Shown here one piece after another: positions 18,366 to 29,715 of a stretch of 64,000 nucleotides of DNA. A program made the position numbers and the translations under genes. The first letter of the stretch is position 1; every line of letters starts with the position of its first letter. The notes below the pieces were generated by a model. The model saw only the letters and a list, made by a program, of their open reading frames with translations. It was not told the origin of the DNA and made no database searches. Origin of the DNA: Prorocentrum cordatum (taxonomy: Eukaryota; Sar; Dinophyceae; Prorocentrales; Prorocentraceae); contig CAUYUJ010019893.1 of NCBI GenBank assembly GCA_963575745.1, positions 589,210 through 653,209 of the forward strand. The letters are read 5' to 3'.

Positions 18366-20235
18366 TTCTAAAGAATAATTATTGTTGGGCCCCCTGGTGC
18401 GCGCCCCCCCCGCCGCGCCTAGGCCGCAGCCACGTTTTCATCATTTTCGTGAGGAAGCCTCAGGTAATTCGAGGTGATCAAGATCCGGTTGTTTTGTTGT
18501 AATCCGTTTTCCCTTGCAAAAAACACTATAAAATGACATTTCTTGTTCTAATATAATCAAATTTCAAGAATCCCTTGCAAAAAATAAGGTAAAGTGGACA
18601 TTCGCGCGCGCAAGACGAAATCCTTCCAAAAGCTTAGTGTTCGGAGCGATTTTAACATAAAAACATCAAAAAACCAATGGTTTTTCAACAAAAAAATGTC
18701 AAAATCTCATCCCGCGCGCTCTTGCGGATTCGTAGGAAACCCAACACTTTTTAAACATTTCTGTCAAACGGGCTTTTGCGAGCAACTTTTTCGAACTTCT
18801 GCGACAACGGTTGCGCACCTGCCAGGGCCATCATCCCTGTCAAATAATACCATGCGGGACACATTCGTTTTTTCTTCGCGCGCGCACGCCGTCGTCGTCG
18901 GCCGCGGGGCCCTGAATAGTAGCCACGGTCGTCCGCATGCCACGAAGTGAAGTGTCCGAACGTCATAGGGCGGGAAGCTGGGTGTGGGTGGTGGCGAAGA
19001 GTCGTTTGGAAATTTGGTAGAGCTTGAACCGGCCCCCCCACAAAGTGGGGGTATTGCCCGCCTCCTATGAAAACCCTGGCACTGGTGAGAACGGAGTGTC
19101 CCCACGTGCTAGTAATTGTTGTTGTTGTTGTTGTTGTTGTGAGTCTTGTTTTTGATCTCCAGAGTCGTCTCCCCCGTGCGCACCCCCGCGACCCATTCCG
19201 CAACCGCCCCCATCACTCTTACCCGCACTTGCGGGGTGCTACGTACCGAGCCTAACTTAGGTTATCAGTGGTTCACAGGTGCCCCAAGGGGCATAGGGGG
19301 TTATATAACTCCGCTAAGTGGGCGGAGCCCTACCAGCTCGAATTGCTACCCAACTCATGCCGCTCATGAAACTTGGAAAGGTAGTCTAGGCCAGATAGAA
19401 CCAACCTTGGCATCCATTGATAGCCCCGTATCCCCTTGACAACACCCGCCCTGATCCAAGCCGGCAGTGCCGGGATGAGGATTGGTGAGGCTTCAGGTTG
19501 CGCACAGGTACCCCCCCAGGTATTCTGGGGCGGACTCAACACCCTGATTCGATGATGTTCAGGACGCGTGTTAACCCGACGTGTGTTAACCCTGTCGAGC
19601 TCCACCTAAAGCAAACAACCTGTGTCGGCCCTTGTTGCAAGGCTGACCGTCTCAATCGCGATTCGCCGATGCATCGTCGACGTAGCGCGATCCTCTCGAA
19701 GAAGAAGAAGAATCAATAATTGCTCAAACATCAACCCTTGGTGGTCTGTGTGGAGTTTTTGGGTTGGTGTTGGGATTCCCCTATACGGCGTTTCCGGCGC
19801 CGCGCCGCCCCTGGTTTGCTCGCTCCCCGCGCCAGGGAGGGGGTGGGTCATCGCCGGTCCAAAACATCAGCGCGGACGTCCGACTCAAGCAGTGGCGAAG
19901 CATCTTGGCTCGCCTATAGGCTCACCAAATAATGTTCTAACAACCTTTTGTTGTTTCCACGGAATGTTCTTAGAACATTTCTGGTTGGGACCTTCTTGTC
20001 TTATCACATCGGCGGGTTTAGGTTCAAAGAACATTGTTTTTGTTCTTAGAACATATGTGGGCTGTAGGAACATTTCGTGGTAGGACTATAGGAATGCCGG
20101 GACGGTCGGTCGCTGCTTAACCGACAGCCTGTTGTTTGCGACCACTCGCGGGCCCTATCCCTGCGGCGGATCCCGTCGCCTCTGCGGCATCGGACGCCTC
20201 CGCGAGTGGTCGGCTTGTGTTTTGTGTCCCATCGC
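18366..20235. other. No convincing gene; AT-richer unique DNA with small repeats
   Basis: The sequence at 18470-18760 is AT-rich. GCTAAGTGGGCGGAGCCC at 19312 recurs at 24733, so it is a dispersed element. A diverged copy of the GC-rich foldback family is probable at 19765-19880. GTTCTTAGAACAT palindromes occur at 19967 and 20041. A short TTG run lies at 19107-19140. Open frames are short and lack recognisable motifs. Confidence 0.5.
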
Positions 20236-20807
20236 CGCCACCAGAAATAGGAGGGGGAGGGGGTCATCTTCTTCCTCCTCCTCTTCCTCCACCTCCTTCC
20301 CCCCTCCAGCTTATCTTCCTCCTCTTCTTCCTCCTCTTCTTCCTCCACCTCCTTCCTCCTCTTCTTCCTCCACCTCTTCTTCCACCTCCTTCCCCCCTTG
20401 GTGGTGGAAAACAGGCCCATCAGTTAGTGTTCACCTGGCTACAGGCATCTCTCGAAGCATGACCCGCCGCCAAGCTTTCAGGAAACCGACCTGCAGAGGT
20501 TGGGTTCACGTGAGGTTGCCTGTACGATCAAAGTGATCATTGATATTCTGCTGACACCCAGGCTCTCTGCAGACCGTTTGAGCGGCCTCCATTTGTGGGG
20601 CCCGCGAAGGCAAATATAGTACATGCCTGGGGTTCACTGACACCTACTTCTAGATGATTTTCAACCAGCGGCCGCGACGCGTGGAGCGGCTCTTTTTTAT
20701 CAATACTTACCGTCCCAGTTGGGATTTTTTCTGGAGGCGCGCGACTGCTCATCATCCGAAGCAAAGTCACTGTCATCGTATGCACATGAGCAGTCGGAGC
20801 ACCACGA
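20236..20807. repeat. CCT/TTC polypyrimidine tract (to ~20400), then unique DNA
   Basis: About 140 bp of CTTCCTCCTCC-type polypyrimidine is followed by unique sequence without a gene. Confidence 0.75.
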
Positions 20808-20931
20808 GAATTTTTTGGAGCGGCGCCAGACCTCCTCGCGGCGCCTCTGGCGCTGCCCCTGGCACGCTCCGCGCGCCAAGGGGGGGGGGGTGTCAGCGCC
20901 GATCCAAGAAATCCTCGCGGCGCTCCGTCAG
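20808..20931. mobile_element. GC-rich foldback element, copy 1
   Basis: A ~125-bp palindromic element. The left arm TTTTTTGGAGCGGCGCC and right arm GATCCAAGAAATCCTCGCGG are imperfect inverts around CTGGCGCTGCCCCTGGCACG and a CGCCAAGGGGGGG core. Closely related copies lie at 25970 and 29584. No coding capacity. Confidence 0.6.
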
Positions 20932-21695
20932 TTTGTGTTTATGCAGCATGTTTGTCCTCTACTCACATGTTTCCCCTCGAGTCCTCTCTGTCTACTTGAC
21001 GTGGGCACCAACTTTCGCACAATTGCTGTCATGTCCTCTGTACACCTTCTTAGCTGCTGATGGGTAGCGGTAGTCTTCGCGCGCTGTTTCATTGCCGAGA
21101 ACATCCAAATGAATTGTTCTGATCGGCGCGCATGCCAGTGCGTTATTCCGTGCGTTTCGCATGTCAGAAATTCGACCGTGGGGGGAATGTAAGACTATGA
21201 ATACGTGTTGCCCCCCAGCCAGAATTGTAAAAGAAACACTGTCCCACTGTCGGCACATCGCTTGCTCCAACCCTCATGCGGTGTTGGCCCCCCGCTTTGG
21301 ACTATGCAGCGCCGCCCCGATCTTCTTTCCCGCCCCCCCCTCTCCCTGCTATGCCATGCTACGCGTTAATCTTCAACACCATACTATGTCATGTAATGCG
21401 ATGCCATGCTATGACATCTGGCTGTGCGAATAGAGAGGGGATCTACGCAATGCTAAGGGATGGGAGGGAGGGGTAGGACGTCAGATGTGAGGCGTGCACA
21501 CCCGGCTTGCCCTCCTCCCCCTCCCTCCTCCTGCCCCACGCCCATTCTTTGGATAATCCGCCTCGCGAATCGTGTCCCCCACGGGGCGCCACTGGCGGGC
21601 CCGGAGCCGCACAGAGACCGCATGCCGCGGCGCGCCCAGTTCCTCGGCCCTCCCCTCCTGGCGGATCCTGCCCCGTGGGGAGCTCCGCCGACGAT
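20932..21695. other. No gene seen; short ATGCCATGCTATG repeats
   Basis: Unique sequence with a patch of CATGCTATG-type short repeats at 21350-21420. It is followed by GC-rich DNA containing one AGCTCCGCCGACG segment related to the 90-bp repeat. Confidence 0.5.
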
Positions 21696-21856
21696 CAAGT
21701 CGGGCATGTCCCTCCACAGGAGGAATATTCGAAAATAGTCAAAACATAGTCTGGGGACGATGTTTCGATTATTGTTGTCCATTTCGGATTTTTGTTTTCA
21801 CTGTTCTTCATGTATCTGTCAAAATCCGCCTGTAGGAGGACATGCCCGACCTAAGC
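21696..21856. mobile_element. MITE-like element, family A copy 1
   Basis: A 161-bp element with inverted ends. The left reads AAGTCGGGCATGTCCCTCCA plus CAGGAGGA. The right reads TCCGCCTGTAGGAGGACATG plus CCCGACCTAAG. The interior is AT-rich and non-coding and includes ATAGTCTGGGGACGATGTTTCG. At least five other copies share these ends in this window. Confidence 0.75.
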
Positions 21857-22810
21857 CTACGGACCCAGTAGCGGCGCGCCTATCTGGGCTTTCCCCTCGC
21901 GCTTGTCGTGTCCCATACGGAGCTCCACCGACGTCCCCATCGGCAACATCCGCATGCCGCGGCACGCCCAATTGCGGCACACCTCTCACGCGGAGCTCGT
22001 CCCATGCACAGCACATCGGGAGATCCATGTATGGCCCAGTGGTGGCGCTCCAATTGGGGACACTCCCCTCACGCGGGCCGTGCTCCATACGGAGCTCCAC
22101 CGACGTCCACATTGGTAACACCCGCATGCCGCGGCGCGTCCACTGCGGCAGGGTTGGACCTAAACGCTCTTTTGCTGAACTTTGGCTGTGCTTTGTGTTT
22201 CGTTTTCGCAGGGAGGTACAGGAAAACAGGTAGAGCGAAACGAACAACAAATTGAACACACAACGAAACATAACGTTTAGTTTCAGCCCTGTTTTGCGGT
22301 ACACCTCACGCGGATCGTATCTTAGAACGAGATCCACATACGGCACCAGTGGCAAAGATCCGCATGCCGCAGCTCGCTCTTTACGGTACCCAGATCGTGC
22401 CCCATAGGTGGATCTTTGTACGGGCCCGACGGCAAAGTCCACATGCCGCGGCGCGCCTTTTTCGGGACACCTCTCACGCGGAGCGTGCCACACAGGAGCT
22501 CCATCTGCGGCCTCACGGGGTCAGTCCACGTGCCGCGCATGCTGGTCGCATGGTGCGGCCGCATGCCGCGACACGCAAGTTTCGACAGACCCCTTATGCA
22601 GATCGTGCCCCATAGGGAACTCCACCTTCGGCCCCAGTGGGCGCCCACGTACGCCGCACCTCGCCCCTTTCGGCATTCCCCTCACACGGTCCGCCTCCCG
22701 TAGGGAGCTCCACCTACGGCCCCTGTGGGCGCCACGCATGCCGCCCCACGCTCATTTCGGCACACCCCAAACTCGTCGCGCACCCCGAGAAGGAACTCCA
22801 CCTACGGCCC
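21857..22810. repeat. Diverged relatives of the 90-bp repeat
   Basis: Recurring blocks of CCATACGGAGCTCCACCGAC, CGCATGCCGCGGC(A/G)CGC and GGCACACCTCTCACGCGG match the three landmarks of the 90-bp tandem repeat but are strongly diverged and unevenly spaced. An unrelated ~130-bp insert sits near 22150-22290. Not coding. Confidence 0.7.
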
Positions 22811-23310
22811 TAGTCACCACAACGAAAAGAATGGGCTCCGGGGCCAGGAGATGTGACCAGGGGGCTGGGCCAGGGTCAGGGGTAGACCCAGGACGAACGA
22901 CGGCCACCGCCACCAAGAGCAGAGGGAGCTCCAGGGCCAGGTGGGAGAGCTGGGGGCTGGGGCCAGGGTCGGGGGCTGGCCACAGCGACAAGGAGAGGCT
23001 CCTGGGCCACAGGCCATGGCCAGGGGCCCAGGCCAGGGGAGGGAGGACGAGCGACGACGAGCGACGACCGACAGAACGAGAATTGAGGGCGCCTGGTCCA
23101 GGGGGAGAGAGGAAGCTGGGGCCTGTGCCAGGGGGAGGCCAGGGGAGAGATGACGAGCGATGCCGACCACCGCAGCGAAAGGTTCTGGGGCCAGGTGAAG
23201 CAACGGGGCTGGGGCCATGCAGGGCCAGGGGTGAGGCAGGGGAGGGGACGAGCGACGACGGCCACCACTCCCAAAACGAAGGGCTCCGAGCTGAACAGCG
23301 CAGCTGCGCA
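22811..23310. repeat. G-rich degenerate ~100-bp tandem repeat
   Basis: Four to five copies of GGGGCTGGGGCCAGGG plus CAGGGGAGG.GACGAGCGACGACGG-type units (near 22888, 23035, 23142, 23231). Confidence 0.65.
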
Positions 23311-25060
23311 GGAGAGTCAGTGGGGGAAGGGGGGCATGGACTGCCCAGGACAGCCCCGGAAGCCGTCTACGAGGGCCCGAGGTGCCCAGGAGTGCCCGAG
23401 GACGGCCTGGGGCCCCCAGGAGGGCTTCAAGAGGACCTCGGGCAAGTTGGACCAGCAGAGCCGGTGTTGCCTCACGAGGGCCACTTTGGGAGCCTTGAGA
23501 CGGGTGTCAATGCAAACGGGGGTCAGCCAGAGCGCCCGATCTTGCAGGATCCTGCAGGGCCAGGGTCGCACTGACCCAGGTTTGGGTGCAGGGTCCTGCA
23601 GGATCCTTCGCACTGACCCGGGTCTGGGTGCAGGACCTTGCAGGATTGTGCAACGGCTGGCTGACCCGGGTCTGGATTGACCCGGGTCGGAAGATCCCCG
23701 ATCCCTGCTCAAAAAGCTATCTTTCCAAAGTCGTGGCCCTTCCAGAATCTGAGCCGCCCGAGGATGAGAAACGAGCCTTGCCAGCAGCCTCTCGAGTCGG
23801 CGCTCGCAGTTTGTGCACCGCCGGCGTATGCACGCCGACTGCGGCTCTGTAGTCGGCTCCCGCCGTGCGGGCCCATCCCGACGGTCGAACGGCCGTCCCC
23901 AATGTGCGCGGCTTCGGTCATAGATCGGGGGAGCGTAAGACCCGGGTTTGCCAGGACTCGGGTTCGCCATCGTTTTTTGACGACCGCGCCTCGGATTTTG
24001 ACGAGGAGGAGTTTCGTGGGATGTTTGCAGCGGGAGGCCTCGTCAAAATGCAGGCTCGGCCTCGTCATTTTTTTGACGACCTCGCCGGGGATGTCCGAGT
24101 CCCTTGTACCCAGGTCTTACGTCCCCTTGACTAGAGTGAATGAAATTAGGATTTCAACTTTAGGCTGTGGCGCGGGACGGCGAAGCAGCCCCGCCCCGCC
24201 CGTCGGCAGAGCACGGAGGAGGGGAGCGCGGTCGGCTACTGCGGACGGCAACGGAGGGGGGGGGGGGGCAGGGGGGCAGGACGCAGGGATGCAGAGGGCC
24301 CCAAACTTGCGACCGCGGGACCAAAGCGTGTGCGAAAGACGCGCGTTTGTCTTCGCCTCGCGTGCATGGCCCCCCGCCGGCGTTCCACGACCCCATCGGT
24401 GGCAGGCTGTTCGGACCGGCGCATGGGCTGCCAAAGGGAAAGGGGGCCCATCAGTGGATGCGAAGGTGGGCTACATCTTGCCGAACCTGGCTTACATGCC
24501 TGTCGTTTGAAGTAGGTATGCTTGGATTCCCAGATCCCAATCTATTTCAAGCGCCTTCCTACTTCAAGAACTGATATGCTTTTGCTGTGTTTCGTTATTC
24601 TCTGGGAGGGCCGGAACCCAATCTACCTTATCCACCTTCCTACTTGGTGTTTTTGTTACCTATTTCTTCCGACTGCCGCTGTTATGTGGGTTCCAATTGA
24701 CTCAAATGGCTCAGGGTGGATTTGGTAACCCTGCTAAGTGGGCGGAGCCCGCTTTGCCCAGATTGCTAACTGCCCCTGTGCCGTCGAGGGCCCCCCAGAC
24801 CTTTGTGTGCTCCAGGCGAGGTGCAGCCCACCTGGACTCACTCTAATGACATCCCTGTCTCCTCAGCAACCCCCCCGCGCCGATCCAAGGATGCGACGCA
24901 GAAAAACGGGGCTGTCCTCCGCAGCAGAGCATGGGAGCCTTGCATACCGTCGTAATTCCTTCGTTTGCGATTCAGCGCTGGCTGGCGTCGATTTGGCGTC
25001 GATCTAGCGTCCACCAGTGTCGCTTCGCAAGATCGGACAAGATGGCATAGGAGGCTTGCG
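23311..25060. other. No gene seen; ~58-bp repeat at 23540-23690
   Basis: CACTGACCCGGGTCTGGGTG with CAGG.CCTTGCAGGATC recurs about three times around 23565-23690. The remainder is unique, with a poly-G patch at 24256 and a second copy of GCTAAGTGGGCGGAGCCC at 24733. Confidence 0.5.
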
Positions 25061-25235
25061 GTGTTTCAACCTACTTGAGCCTTGATCGCTGGAATTTTGA
25101 GCACCAAGAAAATACCCCAAACTGGAGGGTCCTTACTTGTCGGGCCCCGGGAGGCCATGCTCGTTCGGCACGGTCTCGGTATTCTCTGGCTGCTCGAAAT
25201 TATTTCTGGGATGTGGTCCATAAGTACGATGGGAG
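25061..25235 (+). repeat. Dispersed repeat family D, copy 1
   Basis: Starts TTTCAACCTACTTGAGCCTT, contains GTCGGGCCCCGGGAGGCC and ends TTTCTGGGATGTGGTCCATA plus AGTACGATGGGAGCA. The order is shared with 34378-34550 and partly with 62285-62420. The beginning is shared with the minus strand at 63800-63910. Confidence 0.65.
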
Positions 25236-25661
25236 CAACACTCAGGAGGAAAAGAAACACACAGACACAATTAATCTTCGATTCCCCAGAAAATATAGGA
25301 AAATATGGGAAGTGGGGGGGAAGACGAAAACCCAGAAAATATAGGAAAATATGGGGGATATTTTTGTTTGTGTGCATTTATTTGTGTGTCCTGGGGCCCC
25401 TTCAAACACAGTGGGCGACTCCCACGAGCAGCCACCGAAGGCCGCCTGCGCCGACACCGGCGCGCAAGCTGCCCGCGCAGGGTTCGCGCCAGGGCGCCCC
25501 CTGCCTCCACCGTGGCGTGCTGCGCCGGCGGCCCGCGCTTCGTGGGCCCCTCGAGAGCGGCAGGGCTCCTCCTCCTCCTCCTCCTCCTCCTCCTCCTCCT
25601 CCTCCTCCTCCTCCTCCGCTTTGTTGTCATTCTCTTTTGAAGCAGTGGTTCTGCAAAAGTG
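25236..25661. other. No gene; duplicated short motif and CTC microsatellite
   Basis: AGAAAATATAGGAAAATATGG occurs twice (25288, 25333). A pure (TCC)n tract lies at 25564-25618. Confidence 0.6.
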
Positions 25662-25823
25662 AAGTCGGGCCTGTCCCTCTATACTTAGGAAATGTTCGAA
25701 GATAGTCAAATAATAGTCTGAGGACTATTTTTTGGGGGTACTTTTGGGCTTCTCTTGGGTATCTCTGGGTTTTTATTATTTTTCGTCGGAACTCCCCCTG
25801 TATGGGGGACAGGCCCGACCTAA
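25662..25823. mobile_element. MITE-like element, family A copy 2
   Basis: 162 bp. Left end AAGTCGGGCCTGTCCCTCTA, right end GGGGGACAGGCCCGACCTAA, inverted relative to each other. AT-rich interior containing ATAGTCTGAGGACTATTTTT. Confidence 0.75.
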
Positions 25824-25969
25824 TGCAAAAGGGAAGCGGTAATAAAAAACGGCGCCCGGCAATGGCAGCGCAAGAACGGCTCCGGGGTCGGAGCCGGAAC
25901 CGGCTCCGGCACAAGAGCAACAACGGAGCCAGCAAACATCGAAGCAGAAAATAACGCCATAAACAGAAC

Positions 25970-26094
25970 ATTTCGGATTTCTTGGATCTGCGCTGGGCCC
26001 CTCCAGCGACGCCTCCGGCGCCGCCCTTGGCGCGCTCCGCGGGCCAGGGACGGGGTTTCAGCGCTGATCCAAGAACTCCGCGCGGAGCCCCAAA
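25970..26094. mobile_element. GC-rich foldback element, copy 2
   Basis: Left TTTCTTGGATCTGCGCTGGG, right CAGCGCTGATCCAAGAACTC followed by CGCGCGGAGCC. The core CGCCGCCCTTGGCGCGCTCC resembles the other copies. Confidence 0.65.
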
Positions 26095-27108
26095 AGGTGA
26101 TGTTTATGGTTTTTCTGTCTTCTTCTCAAAAAGAAGCGGCACAACGGAGCCGGTCACGAAAACGGCCTTGTTGTTTTCAGGGCCCACGGAGCACAGGGCC
26201 CCTGCGCGGAGGGCGCGCGCCGCCTGAGGGGCGCGCCCGCCGTCCGGCCCAAAAGCCGTCTTCTCTCCTGATGGGCCCGTATTCCACCACCACCACCACC
26301 ACCAGAAATTGGTGGGGGGAAGGAGATGGGTGGAAGATGAGGAGGAGGAGGAGGAGGGGGAGGAGGAAGAGGAGGAGGACACAAGAGACCTCCCGCAAGA
26401 AACCCAACCCCGAGACCCCAGGACGTCCCTTCGATTTTGGGTGTGGGAGCGTCACACTTTCCATCGTCAAAGCATCGAGACCCAAGACGCCCAGGGCACA
26501 CTGGAGGCAAGCCGGGCGTGTCTTGGCATGGGTTCTCCACTGCATTTTTCTGCCCACGGGGGGCGGACGCCCCAGGCGTCGAGGAGCGGCAGCACGGCGT
26601 CGAAGAGCAGGGCGCGAAGCGACTCCGGGCTGGCAGGGGCAGCGCAGACGCGCCACAGAGGGACAGGCCTTCCGATCAAGGGAGAAAGAAGCCCGCGCGG
26701 GGCACGCGACACTGGAGAGGAGGACGAGGCGCCCCCCGAACACCGCGCGGCAGAGGTCCCTCTGGAGGAGGAGGAGGAGCAGGAGGAGGAGCAGGAGGAG
26801 GAGGGGGAGGAGGAGGAAGTGGAGGAGGAGGGGGAGGAGGAGGAGGGCGGCAGGAGGAGGAGGAGGAGGAGGAACGGGAGGAGGAGGATCCCCTCCCCCT
26901 CTTACTCATGGTGGTGGCGGTGGGAAACAGGCCCTCCTTTTTCCGAGCTCTGCTCTGCCCAAAAGAGCCGCCTGCCGCCCCGCGTGCCCGGCCCCGCAGC
27001 AGCTGCGGAGAGCCCCGCGCACCGTTTGAAGCGTGCGTGGAGGGCGGCGGCGCGCGGAGGCCGGGCCCGGCCTGCCAGGGCGCAGGCCAATCGTGCCAGG
27101 CTTCCAAA
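26095..27108. repeat. No gene; GGA-rich tracts
   Basis: GGA/GAG microsatellite tracts lie at 26335-26385 and 26760-26890, separated by GC-rich unique DNA. AAAACGGCCTTGTTGTTTTC at 26158 matches a dispersed repeat also at 33335. Open frames are Glu- or Arg-rich and repeat-derived. Confidence 0.6.
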
Positions 27109-27452
27109 AAGTCGGGCGGGTCCCTCTGCAGGAGGATTGTTCAAAGATAGTCAACAAAAATCGTAGGAGGAAAAGGTATCCATGCCTCTACCCTTCGCCC
27201 GTTCTCCCCTTCTTGGGGGCCTCCTGGGAGGCCCTCGTCGCCACCGCTGGATTCGCTTCGAAATTTTGGTCAGGACGCACCCCGGGAGAGGTCCCAGGGG
27301 CAGCGGTATCGGTACCTTTGGGTTTCCCCAAAAATAAGATGGGGTCGATGTTTCTAGTAGTTTGGGGTATATCTCTCTATATATATATATGTATATAGAT
27401 CCGGGTTTTCTTCCTCCAAAATCCGCCTGTAGGGGAGCATGCCCGACCCAAT
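27109..27452. mobile_element. MITE-like element, family A copy 3 (344 bp)
   Basis: Left AAGTCGGGCGGGTCCCTCTG plus CAGGAGGA, right AATCCGCCTGTAGGGGAGCA plus TGCCCGACCCA. Longer than its relatives. The extra interior (27170-27400) shows similarity to 30905-31030 (CTTCGCCCGTTCTCC, CCACCGCTGGATTCGC). Confidence 0.65.
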
Positions 27453-27455
27453 TCC

Positions 27456-27680
27456 AGGCCTCTTACATGGGGTCGGAGTAATGGGGTCGGAGGATCGCGC
27501 CGCATCGCCGATGCATCGCCGATGCGGCTCGATGTGCAGCCCGATTTGTGTCACGTCGACGTCGCCGATGCATCGCCCACGTCGACGATGCATCGCCAGT
27601 GCATCGCCGATGCATCGCCGATGTATCGGCGATGCAGCGTGATCCTCCTACCCCATCTACTCCGACCCCATGTAGGAGGT
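27456..27680. mobile_element. GATGCATCGCC foldback element, copy 1
   Basis: Arms CATGGGGTCGGAGTAATGGG and CCCATCTACTCCGACCCCAT are inverted repeats about 45 bp long. Between them lie repeated GATGCATCGCC / GGCGATGCATC palindromes. It starts only a few bases after the preceding MITE. A close relative lies at 63323. Confidence 0.7.
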
Positions 27681-29059
27681 CTCTAATCGCGGTGGCGAGC
27701 GAGGGAGGGAACTTCAGAAGGCGCTGGCCTTTCTCAGAAGGCTCGGAAGTTTTCCCTGGCCTTCCGAGAAGTTGTCTCATAGCCTCTCCCGAACCCAGAA
27801 CCCCTCGGGCAATGAAACAATCATGACGGAAGGTTGATCGTTGTTCTCGGTGTCCGGGGGCCCTTACCGGGCCTCGGGCCCTTCAAAAAACGACCCAGGA
27901 CGAAAAACCGGGTCCGGGGAAGGTGGGCTTGCCGCGGTGTCGGCGTCGTCCATTTGGCCGCGTCGAGGACAAGCGGCGCGGCGACATATCCACAGCAACA
28001 CCTCACCGAGAACAAAATAACTCTTGCCCCGAAAAACACGATGAAGACGTGGCCTCATTGAGTTCCCCGCCTCTGCCATGGGGATTAAAAGCATCTGGAC
28101 GGTCAGGCGCAAGACGTCTCCGATCCGATCCGATCCCGGCCCTTGTTCGTGATCGTTCCGCCTCCCCTCCTATTCCTTCCGCCGTTACCCTTCGGCCCCC
28201 GCCCTCATCCTGCTGGCGAGGCCCCCCAGGAGGGGTCGGCGGATGCTTCACCAACGGGGTACGCCTGCAGTGAATCGACGGCGGGCGGTGCTCCCCGACA
28301 GCGGGGGAGCCCCCCAGGTAGGTGGCTTGCCCTCGGGGCTGGTCGGCGCATCGGCATGGGTGCAACCATGGACCGGGGCGCCAGTGTGGTTGGAGCACGG
28401 GGGAGGGAAGCAGGTGGTTTTGTGTTCTCCTCCTCCTCCTCCTCCTGGTTGATCGTTTCCCCGCCCCCCAGATCCTCCCAAGTGATGCTGCCCATCCTTC
28501 TATTCCCCCCTCGGTGTCGTCCTCCTCCATCTTATCGACCGTCTACCCTTTCTCCCGCCTCCCTCTCCTCCTCTTCCTCCTCCTCCTCCTCCTCCTCTTC
28601 TTCCTCCTTCTCCTCCTCTCCCGCCTGCTCAGGTGTCCTCACGCTCCTCTGCATCCCCCGTTCCACAGGCTCCGTCTGCACTCATCCATCCTTCTCCTCC
28701 ACTCCATCCCCTCTGTTTCCTGCTTCTGCTTCGGCCCCTCCTCTTCCCACTCCCTTCCTCAAAATGCCCTTCCCTCTCCCCCTTCCCGGATCCCTTCATC
28801 CTTATCCGTGCTCTCCTCTTTCTCCTCCTCCCCCTCCTACTATTGGTACATCCTCCTGCCATCCCTCCTCTTCCCCACCGTATTGCCACCACGTCTCCCC
28901 CTTCCCCATCCGTACGCTCTTCGTCTATCCCGTCCTTCTCCATCTCGTCATTCTCCATCTATTTCCCGTTCTCCCCCCTCATCATATTGCCCCCTTCCGT
29001 CCCAACCCTCCATCCCCCTCCATTCGCTCTCCTCGTCTGAGAGAGTGAGCCCAGTTTGC
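27681..29059. other. No gene seen; CCT-rich tracts
   Basis: A ~120-bp segment at 27985-28105 resembles 32518-32625 (GAAGACGTGGCCTCATTGAG versus GAAGGCGTGGCCTCACTGAG). CCT polypyrimidine DNA runs from 28425 to 29035 with pure patches at 28562-28625. Serine/proline-rich frames there are compositional. Confidence 0.55.
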
Positions 29060-29290
29060 CAGGACGGAGGAGTTTGAGGAGTGAGGAGGCAGAGGAGGAG
29101 GAGGAGGAGGAGGAGGAGGAGGAGGAGCAGGAGCAGGAGCAGGAGCAGGAGGAGGAGCAGGAGGAGGAGGAGGAGGAGGAGGAGGAGGAGGAGGAGGAGA
29201 AGGGGAAGCAGGATAGGGAGAATGAGAGGGAGGAGGCGGAGAAGGAGGAGGAGGAGGAGGAGGAGGAGGAGGAGGACGTGTTGGCGGCCC
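29060..29290. repeat. GGA/GCA microsatellite
   Basis: About 200 bp of (GGA)n with GCA interruptions, giving poly-Glu, poly-Arg and, on the other strand, poly-Leu/Pro/Ser frames. Confidence 0.9.
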
Positions 29291-29583
29291 GCGTAAGCCG
29301 CGGCGTAAGGTCGCCACGCCATCTTGCGTAATACCCGCTTCTTCCCGTCGCCCACCCGCAGAGCGGGAGAAGGCAATGTATTAAGTTCACTCTTGCCTAG
29401 GGGGGGCCACTCCTGCGTGTAGCAGATCTTCACGTGCAGGGCAGTGAGAGGATGAGGCAGCCCAGGAGGGAAAGATACACGCAGTCACGCACAACCGCTG
29501 ATTTGTTGTGGAAAGTCAGAACATCCAGAGCATATGTAAAACAGTTCATTCGAAGAAGAAAACAAACACATACACATAAACTG

Positions 29584-29715
29584 TTGGCGCTCCGCGCGGA
29601 TTTCCTAGATCCGCGCCTGGGTCCCCCGGCGTCGCCTCTGGCGCCGCCCCTGGCGCGCTCCGCGCGCCAGGGAGGGGGTCCAGCGCGAATCCAAGAAACC
29701 CGCGCGGAGCGCAAC
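29584..29715. mobile_element. GC-rich foldback element, copy 3
   Basis: The best preserved copy. Left GTTGGCGCTCCGCGCGGATT, right CCAAGAAACCCGCGCGGAGC plus GCAAC, an imperfect ~30-bp inverted repeat. Core GGCGCCGCCCCTGGCGCGC / CGCGCCAGGGAGGGGG. Confidence 0.7.

Noticed and set aside
25070-25085. GGCTCAAG at 25075, 35775 and 36165 as spliced-leader relicts
   Set aside because: Only the 8-base end matches; the upstream bases show no similarity to the leader and no gene follows.
28143-29077. Ser/Pro-rich forward ORFs at 28.1-29.1 kb
   Set aside because: They follow CCT polypyrimidine composition, with several frames open at once and no conserved motif.
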